Of a stretch of 64,000 bases of DNA, positions 48,536 through 56,763 are shown one piece after another (positions within the stretch are counted from its first letter, which is position 1; every line of letters starts with the position of its first letter). The notes below the pieces were generated by a model that ran no database searches, was not told the DNA's origin, and saw only the letters and a program-made list of their open reading frames with translations. The DNA is from Nocardia asteroides (GTDB lineage Bacteria; Actinomycetota; Actinomycetes; Mycobacteriales; Mycobacteriaceae): NCBI RefSeq assembly GCF_021183625.1, contig NZ_CP089214.1:4092001-4156000 (forward strand), read 5' to 3'. The position numbers and the translations under genes are program-made.

Positions 48536-49777
48536 GTGGCTGCCGACTTCTCGTTCCGCATCGATGCCAGGCTGCCTGGGCGGCACGGGCGCGCCGGGGT
48601 GATCTCGACCCCGCACGGCGAGATCGCCACCCCCGCCTTCGTCCCGGTCGGCACCAAGGCGACGGTCAAGGCGGTGCTGCCGGAGACCGTGGCCGAGCTT
48701 GGCGCGCAGGCGGTGCTGGCCAACGCCTACCACCTCTACCTGCAGCCCGGCCCCGACATCGTGGACGAGGCGGGCGGGCTCGGCGCCTTCATGAACTGGC
48801 CGGGCCCGACCTTCACCGACAGCGGCGGGTTCCAGGTGATGTCGCTCGGCGCCGGGTTCAAGAAGGTGCTCGCCATGGAGGCGGTCACCGTGCGGAGCGA
48901 CGACGTCATCGCGCCCGGAAAGGAGCGGCTCGCCACCGTCGACGAGGACGGCGTCACCTTCCGCTCGCACCTGGACGGCTCGGCGCACCGGTTCACCCCC
49001 GAGATCTCGATGGGGATCCAGCACCAGCTCGGCGCCGACATCATGTTCGCCTTCGACGAGCTGACAACGCTGCTGAACACCCGCCGCTACCAGGAGGAGG
49101 CGCTGGCCCGCACGCACCGCTGGGCGCAGCGCTGCCTCGACGAGCACGAGAAGCTCACCGCGCGGCGCGCGCACCGGCCCTACCAGGCGCTCTTCGGCGT
49201 GATCCAGGGCGCGCAGTACGAGGACCTGCGGCGCAAGGCGTGCCGCGAGCTGGCCGCGCTGCGCGGCGCGGAGGGGTCGGGGTTCGACGGGTACGGCATC
49301 GGCGGCGCGCTGGAGAAGGCGCAGCTGGGCGCGATCGTCGGCTGGTGCTGCGACGAGCTGCCGGAGGAGCGGCCGCGGCACATGCTCGGCATCAGCGAGC
49401 CGGAGGATCTCTTCGCCGCGGTGGAGAACGGCGCCGACACCTTCGACTGCGTGAACCCGTCCCGGGTCGCGCGCAATGCCGCCGTCTACCACCCGGACGG
49501 CCGCTACAACATCAACACCAGCCGGTTCCGCCGGGATTTCACCCCGATCGACGACGAGTGCGACTGCTACACCTGCGCGCACTACACCCGGGCGTACCTG
49601 CACCACCTGTTCAAGGCCAAGGAGATGCTCGCCTCCACGCTCTGCACGGTGCACAACGAGCGCTTCACCGTGCGGCTGCTCGACCGGATCCGGGCCGGCA
49701 TCCTCGCGGGCGACTACGACGAGTTCCGCGCGGAGACGCTCGGCCGGTGGGGCACCGGGAGGGCGGCCACGAACTGA
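48536..49777 (+). CDS. tgt: tRNA-guanine transglycosylase Tgt
   Basis: 413 residues from the GTG at 48536 (GAGG nine bases upstream; an ATG at 48527 is too close to it). Exchanges G34 of GUN-anticodon tRNAs for a queuosine precursor base. Visible: DSGGFQVMSL (substrate Asp), FDELTTLL, GYGIGGAL, nucleophile Asp in DTFDCVNPSRVARNA (about residue 304), and the zinc site CDCYTC with a distal His in CTVHN. Convergent with a queuosine precursor transporter gene; gluQ lies 2.2 kb further. De novo preQ1 genes are not in the window, so salvage is plausible. Confidence 0.95.
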   Translation: MAADFSFRIDARLPGRHGRAGVISTPHGEIATPAFVPVGTKATVKAVLPETVAELGAQAVLANAYHLYLQPGPDIVDEAGGLGAFMNWPGPTFTDSGGFQVMSLGAGFKKVLAMEAVTVRSDDVIAPGKERLATVDEDGVTFRSHLDGSAHRFTPEISMGIQHQLGADIMFAFDELTTLLNTRRYQEEALARTHRWAQRCLDEHEKLTARRAHRPYQALFGVIQGAQYEDLRRKACRELAALRGAEGSGFDGYGIGGALEKAQLGAIVGWCCDELPEERPRHMLGISEPEDLFAAVENGADTFDCVNPSRVARNAAVYHPDGRYNINTSRFRRDFTPIDDECDCYTCAHYTRAYLHHLFKAKEMLASTLCTVHNERFTVRLLDRIRAGILAGDYDEFRAETLGRWGTGRAATN

Positions 49778-49790
49778 GCCGCCCCTCGGC

Positions 49791-50570
49791 TCACTCCGCG
49801 ATGGCGGGGCCGGGGCGCGGCCCGTAGTCCTCGTGCTGCTTCAGCCAGGCGATCACCCGGTAGGTGATCGGCAGGACGAGCACCTCGCACAGCGTCTTCC
49901 AGAGGAAGCCGACCACCAGGTAGTTCAGGAACTGCTGCCAGGTGTCGATGCCGATGGCACCGGCCGCGATGGCGCAGAAGAGCAGGGTGTCGGCGAACTC
50001 GCCGACGATGGTGGAGCCGATCAACCGGGCCCACAGGTACTTCTCCTTGGTGCGTTCCTTGATCAGCACCAGCGTCGCGGAGTTCAGCAGCTGCCCGACC
50101 AGGTAGCCGGCCAGCCCGGCGAGCACCAGCCGCGGCGTCGTGCCGATGACGGTGCGGAACGCCTCCTGGTTCTCGTAGAAGCCCGCGGCGGGCAGCCGGA
50201 TCGCGATGGCGAAGCAGGCGACGGTGATCAGCAGCGCGGTGAAGCCGTAGAGCACGGCGCGCCTGGTCGCGCGGAAGCCGTACACCTCGCTGAGCACGTC
50301 GCCGAGGATGTAGGCGAGCGGGAAGAGGAAGAAGGCGCCGTCGGTCGCGATCGGCAGGATCTGCACCGGTCCGAGCATCAGCGAAGAGCCGGCGAAGAAC
50401 TCCACGCCCTTGGTGGCGCAGACGTTGGAGATGATCAGGGTGGTGGCGAAGAGCGCCACGATCGGGGTGTAGTAGCCCCGTGCCGCCTGGGCGAATGCCG
50501 CATGGCGGGGCACGGGGCGCCCAGACCCGTCGTGGTCGTCTAGCTTGGTGGAATCGGTCACGTGCCTCAT
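49791..50570 (-). CDS. yhhQ: Queuosine precursor transporter (YhhQ / VUT family)
   Basis: 259 residues, about six transmembrane segments. Family marks: IVALFATTLIISNVCATKGVEF, ATDGAFFLFPLAYILGDVLSEVYGF, TTPRLVLAGLAGYLVGQLLNS and STIVGEFADTLLF. These ECF-S-like proteins import queuosine precursor bases such as preQ0/preQ1. It is convergent with tgt with only 13 bases between the stops. Start ATG at 50570; a TTG at 50573 is also possible. Confidence 0.92.
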   Translation of the reverse strand: MRHVTDSTKLDDHDGSGRPVPRHAAFAQAARGYYTPIVALFATTLIISNVCATKGVEFFAGSSLMLGPVQILPIATDGAFFLFPLAYILGDVLSEVYGFRATRRAVLYGFTALLITVACFAIAIRLPAAGFYENQEAFRTVIGTTPRLVLAGLAGYLVGQLLNSATLVLIKERTKEKYLWARLIGSTIVGEFADTLLFCAIAAGAIGIDTWQQFLNYLVVGFLWKTLCEVLVLPITYRVIAWLKQHEDYGPRPGPAIAE

Positions 50571-50599
50571 CAAACCAGGTCGTGGAATACGCTGTAGCC

Positions 50600-51187
50600 A
50601 TGACGAATCCCGGCGATTCCGACGAGTGGTGGAAGCAGTACGGCGGCCAGGGCGTGTCGCCCGACTCCGGCGCGCAGAGCTCGGCGCCGCAGTACCCGAC
50701 CTCCGACCAGCCCGGATACCCGTCGGCGCCGCAGCAGCCCGAGCAGCAGTACGGCCAGCAGCAGTACGGCCAGCCGCCGCAGTACGGGCAGCCGCAGAGC
50801 CAGCCGCAGCAGAGCCAGCCGCAGCAGCCCTACCCGGGCCAGTCGTACCCGAGCTTTCCGCAGCAACCCGCCGCGCAGCCGTACGGCCAGCCGCAGCCGA
50901 ACTACGGCAACCAGGGTTACGCGCCCGGCTACCAGCCCTACGGCTACCAGCAGAACCAGGGCACCAACGGGCTCGCCATCGCCTCGCTGATCGTCTCGCT
51001 GGTCGGGCTCTGCACCTGCCTCGGCTCGATCGTCGGCATCGTCCTCGGCATCATGGCGCTGAACCAGATCAAGGAGCGCAACGGCCAGGACGGCCGCAAC
51101 ATGGCGCTGGCGGGCATCTGGATCGGCGTCGGCGGCATCGTGCTGACCATCGTGTACTTCGTGATCGTGCTGGTCGGGTCGGCCTGA
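50600..51187 (+). CDS. DUF4190 membrane protein with Q/Y/P-rich N-terminus
   Basis: 195 residues. Residues 1-115 are low complexity, with repeats of QYGQ, PQQP and QPYG. The C-terminal DUF4190 domain has two membrane helices: GLAIASLIVSLVGLCTCLGSIVGIVLGI and the last AGIWIGVGGIVLTIVYFVIVLV, with ALNQIKERNGQDGRNMALAG between them, the family hallmark. Function unknown; probably cell-envelope or division associated, as for similar actinobacterial proteins (inference). It faces the similarly built RDD protein at 51254. Confidence 0.88.
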   Translation: MTNPGDSDEWWKQYGGQGVSPDSGAQSSAPQYPTSDQPGYPSAPQQPEQQYGQQQYGQPPQYGQPQSQPQQSQPQQPYPGQSYPSFPQQPAAQPYGQPQPNYGNQGYAPGYQPYGYQQNQGTNGLAIASLIVSLVGLCTCLGSIVGIVLGIMALNQIKERNGQDGRNMALAGIWIGVGGIVLTIVYFVIVLVGSA

Positions 51188-51200
51188 CCAGGGAAACGCG

Positions 51201-51237
51201 CGAGGGGCGCCCCCACCGGTGGTGGGGGCGCCCCTCG
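51201..51237. terminator. Bidirectional terminator between convergent genes
   Basis: Perfect 17-base arms CGAGGGGCGCCCCCACC and complement with a 3-base loop, flanked by AAACG on the left and TTTCG on the right, so it can work for both genes. Confidence 0.85.
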
Positions 51238-51253
51238 TTTCGTTCGGCTGTGG

Positions 51254-51973
51254 CTACTGCCCGGTCTTGACGACCTGGGTGCCGCCGGCGAACTTGTCGT
51301 GCCAGCCCTGCCGGTTCGGGTCGTTCGAGATGGTCACCATGATGTAGATGACCAGGCCGAGCGAGATCAGGCCGCCGACGCAGGGGATCACGTTGGCGAG
51401 CATGAACAGGTTGCGCTTCGCCGAGGTCTGCGGGTCGATCTTGGCCGCGCCGCCGGGGGCGAGCACCTTGAGGCCGAAGATCTTCTTGCCGAGCGTGGCG
51501 CCCTGCGAGGTCTCCAGCGCGACGAAGTAGGCGATGCCCGCGAGCGAAATCAGCAGGCCGGCGATGAACTGCCCGACGAAGTTGTCGTAGCCGATGAGCG
51601 CCGCGACGATGGCGACCGGGATGCCGACGATCAGGTTGTCGATGATCCGGGCCACGATGCGGATGCCGAGGTCACCCGGCTGGCCGGGGCCGGTGTAGCC
51701 GGGCTGCTGGCCGTACTGCTGACCGGTCTGCGGGTACTGCTGCTGCTGGCCGTACGGGTCCTGCCCGTACTGCGGCTGCTGCCCGTACTGCGGCTGCTGG
51801 CCGTACTGGGGCGGCTGCTGGCCGTACGGATCCTGCCCGTACTGGGGCTGCTGGGGCTGCTGCTGGCCGTACTGCTGGCCGCCGCCCTGCTGGGGGTATT
51901 GCTGGCCGCCGCCCTGCGGGTACTGCTGCCCGCCCTGCGGATACTGGTTGGGGTCGTACCCACCGCTCGTCAT
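51254..51973 (-). CDS. RDD family membrane protein with Q/Y/G-rich N-terminus
   Basis: 239 residues. Residues 1-100 are almost only Gln, Tyr, Gly and Pro (QQYG and QDPYG units). The C-terminal RDD domain follows, with GIRIVARIIDNLIVGIP (the R and D of the name), a second helix, TLGKKIFGLKVL and a final helix with NLFMLANVIPCVGGL. RDD proteins are small integral membrane proteins, some linked to ion transport. Convergent with the DUF4190 gene, which carries a like tail. Confidence 0.9.
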   Translation of the reverse strand: MTSGGYDPNQYPQGGQQYPQGGGQQYPQQGGGQQYGQQQPQQPQYGQDPYGQQPPQYGQQPQYGQQPQYGQDPYGQQQQYPQTGQQYGQQPGYTGPGQPGDLGIRIVARIIDNLIVGIPVAIVAALIGYDNFVGQFIAGLLISLAGIAYFVALETSQGATLGKKIFGLKVLAPGGAAKIDPQTSAKRNLFMLANVIPCVGGLISLGLVIYIMVTISNDPNRQGWHDKFAGGTQVVKTGQ

Positions 51974-52019
51974 ATGTATGTCCTCGTCCGTGATCAGTCG
52001 ATCGGGTCGAGTGCGTACG

Positions 52020-53021
52020 TTACGGACATTCCTTCGCTGGCGACAACCTATTCGGGTCCAGTGTCCAGGGATCGCGCGGCAACCGCGCGGGATCGAATCG
52101 GGCCAGCGCAGCGGCCGGAGTGCGCCCGGCGAGGCCGAGCGATCCGGCCAGCAGCGCGAAAACCCGCTCCGCGGAATCGCCGAGCGCACGGCGATCGGCG
52201 AGCGTCACCGCCCCGTCGCGCTTGGCCAGCCGCTGCCCCGCCGCGTTGAGGACGAGCGGAACGTGTGCGTAGCGCGGCACCGGAACGCCGAGCAGGGTGG
52301 CGAGATACGCCTGTCGCGGCGCCGAGGAGAGCAGGTCGTCGCCGCGCACCACCTGGTCGATGCCCTGCGCGGCGTCGTCGAGCACCACCGCGAGGTTGTA
52401 GGCGGGGACGCCGTCGCCGCGCAGCAGCACCACGTCGTCCACCGCCCCGCGGTAGCGGCCGTGCAGCTCGTCGACGATCTCGAACTCGGCGACCTCGGCG
52501 CGCAGCCGCACCGCGGCCGGTCGCCCCGCGGCCAGGAACTCGGCGCGCTGGTCAGGGGTCAGTGCGCGGCAGGTGCCGGGGTAGGCGCCCTGCGGCGCGT
52601 GCGGCGCGGTCACCGCCTGCTGGATCTCCCTGCGGGTGCAGAAGCATTCGTAGGTGCGGCCCACGGCGGTGAGCCGCGCGACGGCGGCGCGGTAGCGCGG
52701 CAGCCGCTCCGACTGCCTGATCACCGCGCCGTCCCAGTCGAGGCCGATGGCGCGCAGATCCGCGAGCTGGCGCTCCGCGGCGCCGGGGCGGACCCGGTCC
52801 AGGTCCTCCATGCGCAGCAGGAAGCGGCGTCCGGTGGAGCGGGCGAAGAGCCAGGCCAGGATGGCGGTGCGGAGGTTGCCGAGGTGCAGGTCGCCGGAGG
52901 GGCTCGGCGCGTAGCGCCCGGCGCCGGGTTCGGGCGCGCTCGCCGCGGGTGCTGCGCCGGATTGGGGTGCTGCGCCGGATTGGGGCGCGCCCGTCGGGAG
53001 CGCTGGGCCGGGTGTGCTCAT
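52020..53021 (-). CDS. gluQ: Glutamyl-Q tRNA(Asp) synthetase GluQ
   Basis: 333 residues. Truncated glutamyl-tRNA synthetase lacking the anticodon-binding domain; it attaches glutamate to queuosine in tRNA-Asp. HIGH-like YAPSPSGDLHLGNLRTAI, LLRMEDLDRVRPG, the zinc knuckle CFCTRREI and YPGTC, DDVVLLRGDGVPAYNLAVVLDD, and the KMSKS-like LAKRDG. An Ala/Pro-rich N-terminus of about 34 residues is atypical and may be cut by a later start. It overlaps the DUF309 gene by 4 bases. With tgt and yhhQ nearby it completes a queuosine group. Confidence 0.92.
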   Translation of the reverse strand: MSTPGPALPTGAPQSGAAPQSGAAPAASAPEPGAGRYAPSPSGDLHLGNLRTAILAWLFARSTGRRFLLRMEDLDRVRPGAAERQLADLRAIGLDWDGAVIRQSERLPRYRAAVARLTAVGRTYECFCTRREIQQAVTAPHAPQGAYPGTCRALTPDQRAEFLAAGRPAAVRLRAEVAEFEIVDELHGRYRGAVDDVVLLRGDGVPAYNLAVVLDDAAQGIDQVVRGDDLLSSAPRQAYLATLLGVPVPRYAHVPLVLNAAGQRLAKRDGAVTLADRRALGDSAERVFALLAGSLGLAGRTPAAALARFDPARLPRDPWTLDPNRLSPAKECP

Positions 53022-53500
53022 CGGCCGCGCAGTGCCGGGCGCAGGTCGTCCGGGCCGATCGTCGCGCCCGCCGCGAGCAGATCGAGCAGCGCGCGGGCGT
53101 ACTCGATCAGCCCGGCGCGGTCGACCCCGTGGTCTCCGCCCGGCTCCGGGGCGTACAGCTCGAGCCGCCCGGCGGCGCGGAGCAGCAACGTGCGCGCGCC
53201 CTTGGCATTGCCGCGCTGGATGTGGGTCAACCCCACCGCGAGCTGGGCCAGCCCCTGCCAGAGCAGCCCCTCCGCGGAGGGGCCGTTCTTCCAGGCCGCC
53301 TCCAGCACCTCGTGCGCGTTGAAGGCGAGGCCGTCGTCGAGCAACTCCTGCGCGTAGCCGAGCGTGCGCTCCGGCGGGAGCTCCAGGTCGTCCGGGATCC
53401 GCGGCACCCCGACGCTCCCCGGCGGCAGCGGCCGGCCGAAGCTGTCGCGAGGTCTGGCGTTGCGCGCCCTGCCCTCGGCATCTCGTTCGCGGTCGTGCAT
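53018..53500 (-). CDS. DUF309 family protein
   Basis: 160 residues from the ATG at 53500 (a GTG at 53515 is possible). Alpha-helical DUF309 domain: LLDDGLAFNAHEVLEAAWKNGP (the H-x-x-H/E-x-W-E core), then LLWQGLAQLAVGLTHIQRGN and GARTLLLRAAGRL. Function not known. Its stop overlaps the gluQ start (ATGA), so the two are coupled. Confidence 0.88.
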   Translation of the reverse strand: MHDRERDAEGRARNARPRDSFGRPLPPGSVGVPRIPDDLELPPERTLGYAQELLDDGLAFNAHEVLEAAWKNGPSAEGLLWQGLAQLAVGLTHIQRGNAKGARTLLLRAAGRLELYAPEPGGDHGVDRAGLIEYARALLDLLAAGATIGPDDLRPALRGR

Positions 53501-53913
53501 CCGTCCATCATCCACGGTGCGCCCGGTTGCCCGGTTCGGCCACCCGACGAGATTAAAAATGAACGATCACGAACAAATCACGCCGTGTTGGAATGTAGAC
53601 TTCAAGCGTTGCCTGGTAATGGTGCGAGGCACCCGGCAATGGTTGCGCAACATCCCGAACTGCACCTTTCGGCGCAGGAACGCAGTCGAATAGGTAAGAG
53701 GTGAGCAATTTTTCGGCGGACCTGCTACTGTCTAGCACGGGGCCGGCCCTGATCGAGGTGGTTCTCACCTAGGCGACCAGTGCACTCGCGACGCACTGGG
53801 ATGTTCGACACCATCAACTAATTGACGTACCAGGGTTTTCGCATGCGCGAAGCCCGGTGCCGTGAACGAACTCAGGAATTATCGTTCTCGACGCAGCAAA
53901 GGAGACTAGTGCC
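53501..53913. other. 413-bp gene-free region, A+T-richer than its surroundings
   Basis: Between DUF309 (minus) and DUF397 (plus). From about 53551 the base composition falls well below the local GC (GATTAAAAATGAACGATCAC, GCAATTTTTCGGCGG), an indication of acquired DNA or of a regulatory region. A hairpin-like GGGTTTTCGC / GCGCGAAGCCC lies near 53833-53855. No helix-turn-helix gene, the normal DUF397 partner, is here. Confidence 0.6.
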
Positions 53914-54123
53914 GTGGAGGTTGATACAACCGGCGCTGTGTGGCGGAAGAGTAGTTACAGTGGGCCCGACGGGAACTGTGTGGAAGTCGCATTCCTGATC
54001 GACGGCAACGTAGCGGTCCGGGACAGCAAGGCCGATGGGCATGGCCCGGTACTGGCGTTCGCCCGGGGCGATTGGAACACGTTCCTATCCGGGCTACCCG
54101 GTGCGGAATTCCGCCGCCGCTGA
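53914..54123 (+). CDS. DUF397 family protein, orphan
   Basis: 69 residues, the normal length. Typical DUF397 features: AVWRKSSYSGPDGNCVEVAF, VAVRDSKADGHGPVLAF and the ending DWNTFLSGLPGAEF. These small actinobacterial proteins usually lie beside an XRE-type regulator and appear to act as its partner or antitoxin. No such regulator is next to this copy. GTG start with AAAGGAG upstream. Confidence 0.9.
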   Translation: MEVDTTGAVWRKSSYSGPDGNCVEVAFLIDGNVAVRDSKADGHGPVLAFARGDWNTFLSGLPGAEFRRR

Positions 54124-54242
54124 ACCGGTCGGATTCTCGAGCGGAATGGATGGCCCCGAGCCGGCGGGCTCGGGGCCTTCGCGCGCCCCGAGGCCGATAG
54201 CCCGCGCTGGCACTCCGTACCGGCACCGGTAACCTCTCCCCG

Positions 54243-55592
54243 GTGGAATCGCTGGCGGCGCAGGACGCGACGATGTACTGGCTCTCGGCGCGCGGCCCCA
54301 CCGATCTCTTCCTGCTCTACTGTTTCACCGATACCGGGCGCCCCGGCGCGGAACTGCGCGAATTCATCGTCCGCCGCAGCGCGCGCATCCCGGGACTCTC
54401 GGTTCGCCTCCGGCGGACCCCCGCCGACCTGAACCAGCCGTTCTGGACGCCCTCACAATTCCATTCAGAACAATTCCGGCAACATGAGATTCCCGATCCC
54501 GATTGGCACGGGGTGTCGCGTGCGCTCGGGGCCCTGCTCGGCAGCCGGGTCGAGGCCGCGGAGTTTCCGTGGCGGCTGCACGTCTTCCGCGGGGTACGCG
54601 GTGTCCCTGGAACGGGTGCCACCGGCGAATCCGCGCTCGTCGCGGTGCTACAGGTGTCGCACGCGCTGGCCGACGGCCGCGGCGCGGCTCGGCTCGCGCG
54701 GCAACTCTTCGGGGCCGAGGAGCCGGTCGCCGCTGCACGTGCGGATGTGCGCGCGGCCGGAGCGCTGCGTGCGCTGACCGGGGTGGGGCTCTACCCCTGG
54801 CGGGTGGCGGCGACGGTGCTGCGCGGCATCGGAGCGGCCAGGGCGGGGCGGGAGCTGGCGGCCCGCACGGCCGCGGGGGAGATCCCGCCGCCCGGCCCCC
54901 GCTATCCGCCCGGACCGTTGAACCCCGCCGCGCTGCCCGCCGGACACGTCGCGCGGGTGCTCGTGCTGCCCGCAGGCGAACTGCGCGCGCCGGACCGCAC
55001 CGTCACCGCGCTGGCGCTGACCGTCGTCTCGGTGGCGCTCGCCCGGTACCTCGCCGAGCGCGGGCACGAGGTGCGGCGGCTCGGGGCGCAGGTGCCGGTC
55101 GCGATACCGGCGGGGGCGGGCGGGCGGAACAATTTCCGCGGCGTCGGCGTCGAGCTGCACCCGGGGGTGCCGGAGTTGCGGGCGCGCTCGGCGCTGATCG
55201 CCGCGGAGCTCGCCGCGCGGCGCACCAGGGCGGTGCACCCGCTGCTCCTGGCGCAGGATCGGGTGACGGCGGTGCTGCCTGCCGCGGTGCTGCGCCGGGA
55301 TATCGAGCGCTACCCGGCGGCTGTGGTGCCGAGCGAGATCACCGGGCACACCGTCGTCTCCAGCGTGCACCGCGGTCCGGCCGACCTCCGCTTCGGCGGG
55401 GGAGCGGTGCGCTGGACCGCCGGGTTTCCCGCGCTGGGGAGCGTCATGCACCTGACGCACGGCGTGACCGGCCTCGGTGCCACCGTCACGCTCTCGGTGC
55501 ACGCCGACCCGGCGGTGCTACCCGACCCTGATCGATACGTGGAGCTCCTGGCCGCGGCGGTGGCCGAAGTCGGCGCCGCGCACCGGGGTTGA
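54243..55592 (+). CDS. WS/DGAT-like acyltransferase family protein
   Basis: 449 residues. Resembles wax ester synthase / diacylglycerol acyltransferases: N-terminal SLAAQDATMYWLSA, VRLRRTPADLNQPFW, and the HHxxxDG position VSHALADG, where the first His is Ser while the catalytic second His and Asp-Gly remain. C-terminal NNFRGVGVELHP and VVPSEITGHTVVSSVHRGP match the family's N-F-R-G and substrate-channel blocks. It probably acylates an alcohol or glycerolipid from acyl-CoA. GTG start. Its stop codon lies within the first unit of a minisatellite. Confidence 0.8.
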   Translation: MESLAAQDATMYWLSARGPTDLFLLYCFTDTGRPGAELREFIVRRSARIPGLSVRLRRTPADLNQPFWTPSQFHSEQFRQHEIPDPDWHGVSRALGALLGSRVEAAEFPWRLHVFRGVRGVPGTGATGESALVAVLQVSHALADGRGAARLARQLFGAEEPVAAARADVRAAGALRALTGVGLYPWRVAATVLRGIGAARAGRELAARTAAGEIPPPGPRYPPGPLNPAALPAGHVARVLVLPAGELRAPDRTVTALALTVVSVALARYLAERGHEVRRLGAQVPVAIPAGAGGRNNFRGVGVELHPGVPELRARSALIAAELAARRTRAVHPLLLAQDRVTAVLPAAVLRRDIERYPAAVVPSEITGHTVVSSVHRGPADLRFGGGAVRWTAGFPALGSVMHLTHGVTGLGATVTLSVHADPAVLPDPDRYVELLAAAVAEVGAAHRG

Positions 55593-55771
55593 TCAGCGCG
55601 GCTGCCGGGTCGCCGCGCATGTCGGCGCGGGATTGATCAGCGTGGCTGCCGGGCGATGGCCGCGCATGTCAGCGCGCGGTTGATCAGCGCGGCTGCCGGG
55701 TCGCCGCGCATGTCAGCGCGGGGTTGATCGGCACGGCTGCCGGGTGGTGGTTGCGCATGTGAGCGCGGGGG
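55589..55771. repeat. Minisatellite of four 44/47-bp units
   Basis: Units start TTGATCAGCGCGGCTGCCGG (or close variants) at 55589, 55633, 55680 and 55724, with lengths 44, 47, 44 and 47, and the next unit start CGATCAGCGG enters the GNAT gene's end. Units 1 and 3 are nearly identical; 2 and 4 share a 3-base insertion. The array fills the whole gap between the stops of two convergent genes. Confidence 0.9.
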
Positions 55772-55774
55772 CGA

Positions 55775-56248
55775 TCAGCGGAGGCGCCAGGTGCCGTGCA
55801 CGTCCGTACCGTCGACCCGGACGCTCGCGCCGTCCATCAGCGCACGCGCGGCGGCGTTCTCCGGGGTCGTCGTAGCGACCATGCGCCGCGCCCCGGCGCG
55901 CAGCGCCTCGGCCCGCAGCAGCGCGACCACCGCGCGGCCGACCCCGCGACCGCGCGCGCCGCGGCCGAGCCAGATGCCGGTCTCGAATTCACCGGCGCCG
56001 GTCGGCCGCAGCCGGGCCGCGCCGACCACCGCCGCCTGCTCCAGGACGACGAAGGTCAGCTCGACCGGCTCGGCGGCAAGTCCGCGCGCCCGGTGGAAGG
56101 CGAGGAAGGCGGCGCGGCGCTCCGCTGTCCACCCGGGTTGACCCGCTACCGGCGGCATGACCTCGAGCGGGTCGGCGTGGGCGACCGCGGCGGCGAGCAG
56201 CGCGGGCAGCGTGGCCTCGGTCAGCGGGTGCAGCGCGATATCCGGCAC
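55775..56248 (-). CDS. GNAT family N-acetyltransferase
   Basis: 157 residues from the GTG at 56248 (VPDIALHPLTEATLPALL). Acetyl-CoA-dependent acetyltransferase: AARLRPTGAGEFETGIWL, then the CoA-binding loop RGARGRGVGRAVVALL, and ENAAARALMDGASV. It is of the RimJ/RimL type by pattern, with target unknown. An in-frame extension upstream to 56401 looks non-coding and would overlap the secreted protein gene. The stop region touches the last minisatellite unit. Confidence 0.82.
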   Translation of the reverse strand: MPDIALHPLTEATLPALLAAAVAHADPLEVMPPVAGQPGWTAERRAAFLAFHRARGLAAEPVELTFVVLEQAAVVGAARLRPTGAGEFETGIWLGRGARGRGVGRAVVALLRAEALRAGARRMVATTTPENAAARALMDGASVRVDGTDVHGTWRLR

Positions 56249-56291
56249 GCGGGCCAGCCTGGCCGACCCGGCGCCGGCGCGGCAACCGGAT

Positions 56292-56606
56292 TTACCAGAC
56301 GTTCGGCACGCACGGGTTGGGCAGGCTGGAGCCCGCGGCCAGATCGCAGACACCGCTGGTGAAGATCTTGAACGGCGTGGTGACGAGCAGCACGAGGACA
56401 CCGATCACATTGCCCTGCTGGATCAGGTACTGCCCGGTGCGCAGCGCGTCACCGGCGTGGTCGGCGCCGGAGGAGCCGGTGCTGTAGCTGTCGGCGGCGA
56501 CCGGCGCCGGGGCGGGCTCGATCGGCTGCGCCATCGCGCCGGAGGCGGTGGCGACCAGGGCTGCCGCCGCGACCGAGGCGGCGGTGAGACGAAGGCTTGT
56601 ACGCAT
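56292..56606 (-). CDS. Small secreted protein
   Basis: 104 residues. A Sec signal peptide (MRTSLRLTAASVAAAALVA, cleavage AMA-Q near residue 26), a short Pro/Ala/Ser spacer, a hydrophobic helix (NVIGVLVLLVTTPFKIF) and a C-terminal part with two Cys (SGVCDLAAG, PNPCVPNVW) likely disulfide-bonded. Probably extracellular or envelope-bound. No function is recognised; similar small exported proteins are common in Nocardia. Confidence 0.75.
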   Translation of the reverse strand: MRTSLRLTAASVAAAALVATASGAMAQPIEPAPAPVAADSYSTGSSGADHAGDALRTGQYLIQQGNVIGVLVLLVTTPFKIFTSGVCDLAAGSSLPNPCVPNVW

Positions 56607-56723
56607 CGTTGCGCTCCTCTGCTGGAAGAATTGTCATTAACTTAGCAGGTTATGAGCGCGCTGGAAGACTCAATCGGCGGGGAATTTGCGGTCACTTAGG
56701 CAACCGGGGGGTGACATGGAAAA

Positions 56724-56759
56724 GGCCCGGGCCGGGAACTGGTGTTCCCGGCCCGGGCC
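56724..56759 (-). terminator. Intrinsic terminator of tRNA-Ser(GGA)
   Basis: Perfect 16-base arms GGCCCGGGCCGGGAAC and complement with a 4-base loop, followed on the minus strand by TTTT, 5 bases past the tRNA. Confidence 0.88.
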
Positions 56760-56763
56760 GCTG

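Noticed and set aside
53559..53693. Small plus-strand frame before DUF397 (starting MNDHEQITPCW) as the missing helix-turn-helix partner.
   Set aside because: It is only about 45 residues, has no ribosome site and no helix-turn-helix pattern.
55589..55771. Possible CRISPR array.
   Set aside because: The units are directly adjacent with no spacers, too few, and no cas genes are present. It is a minisatellite.
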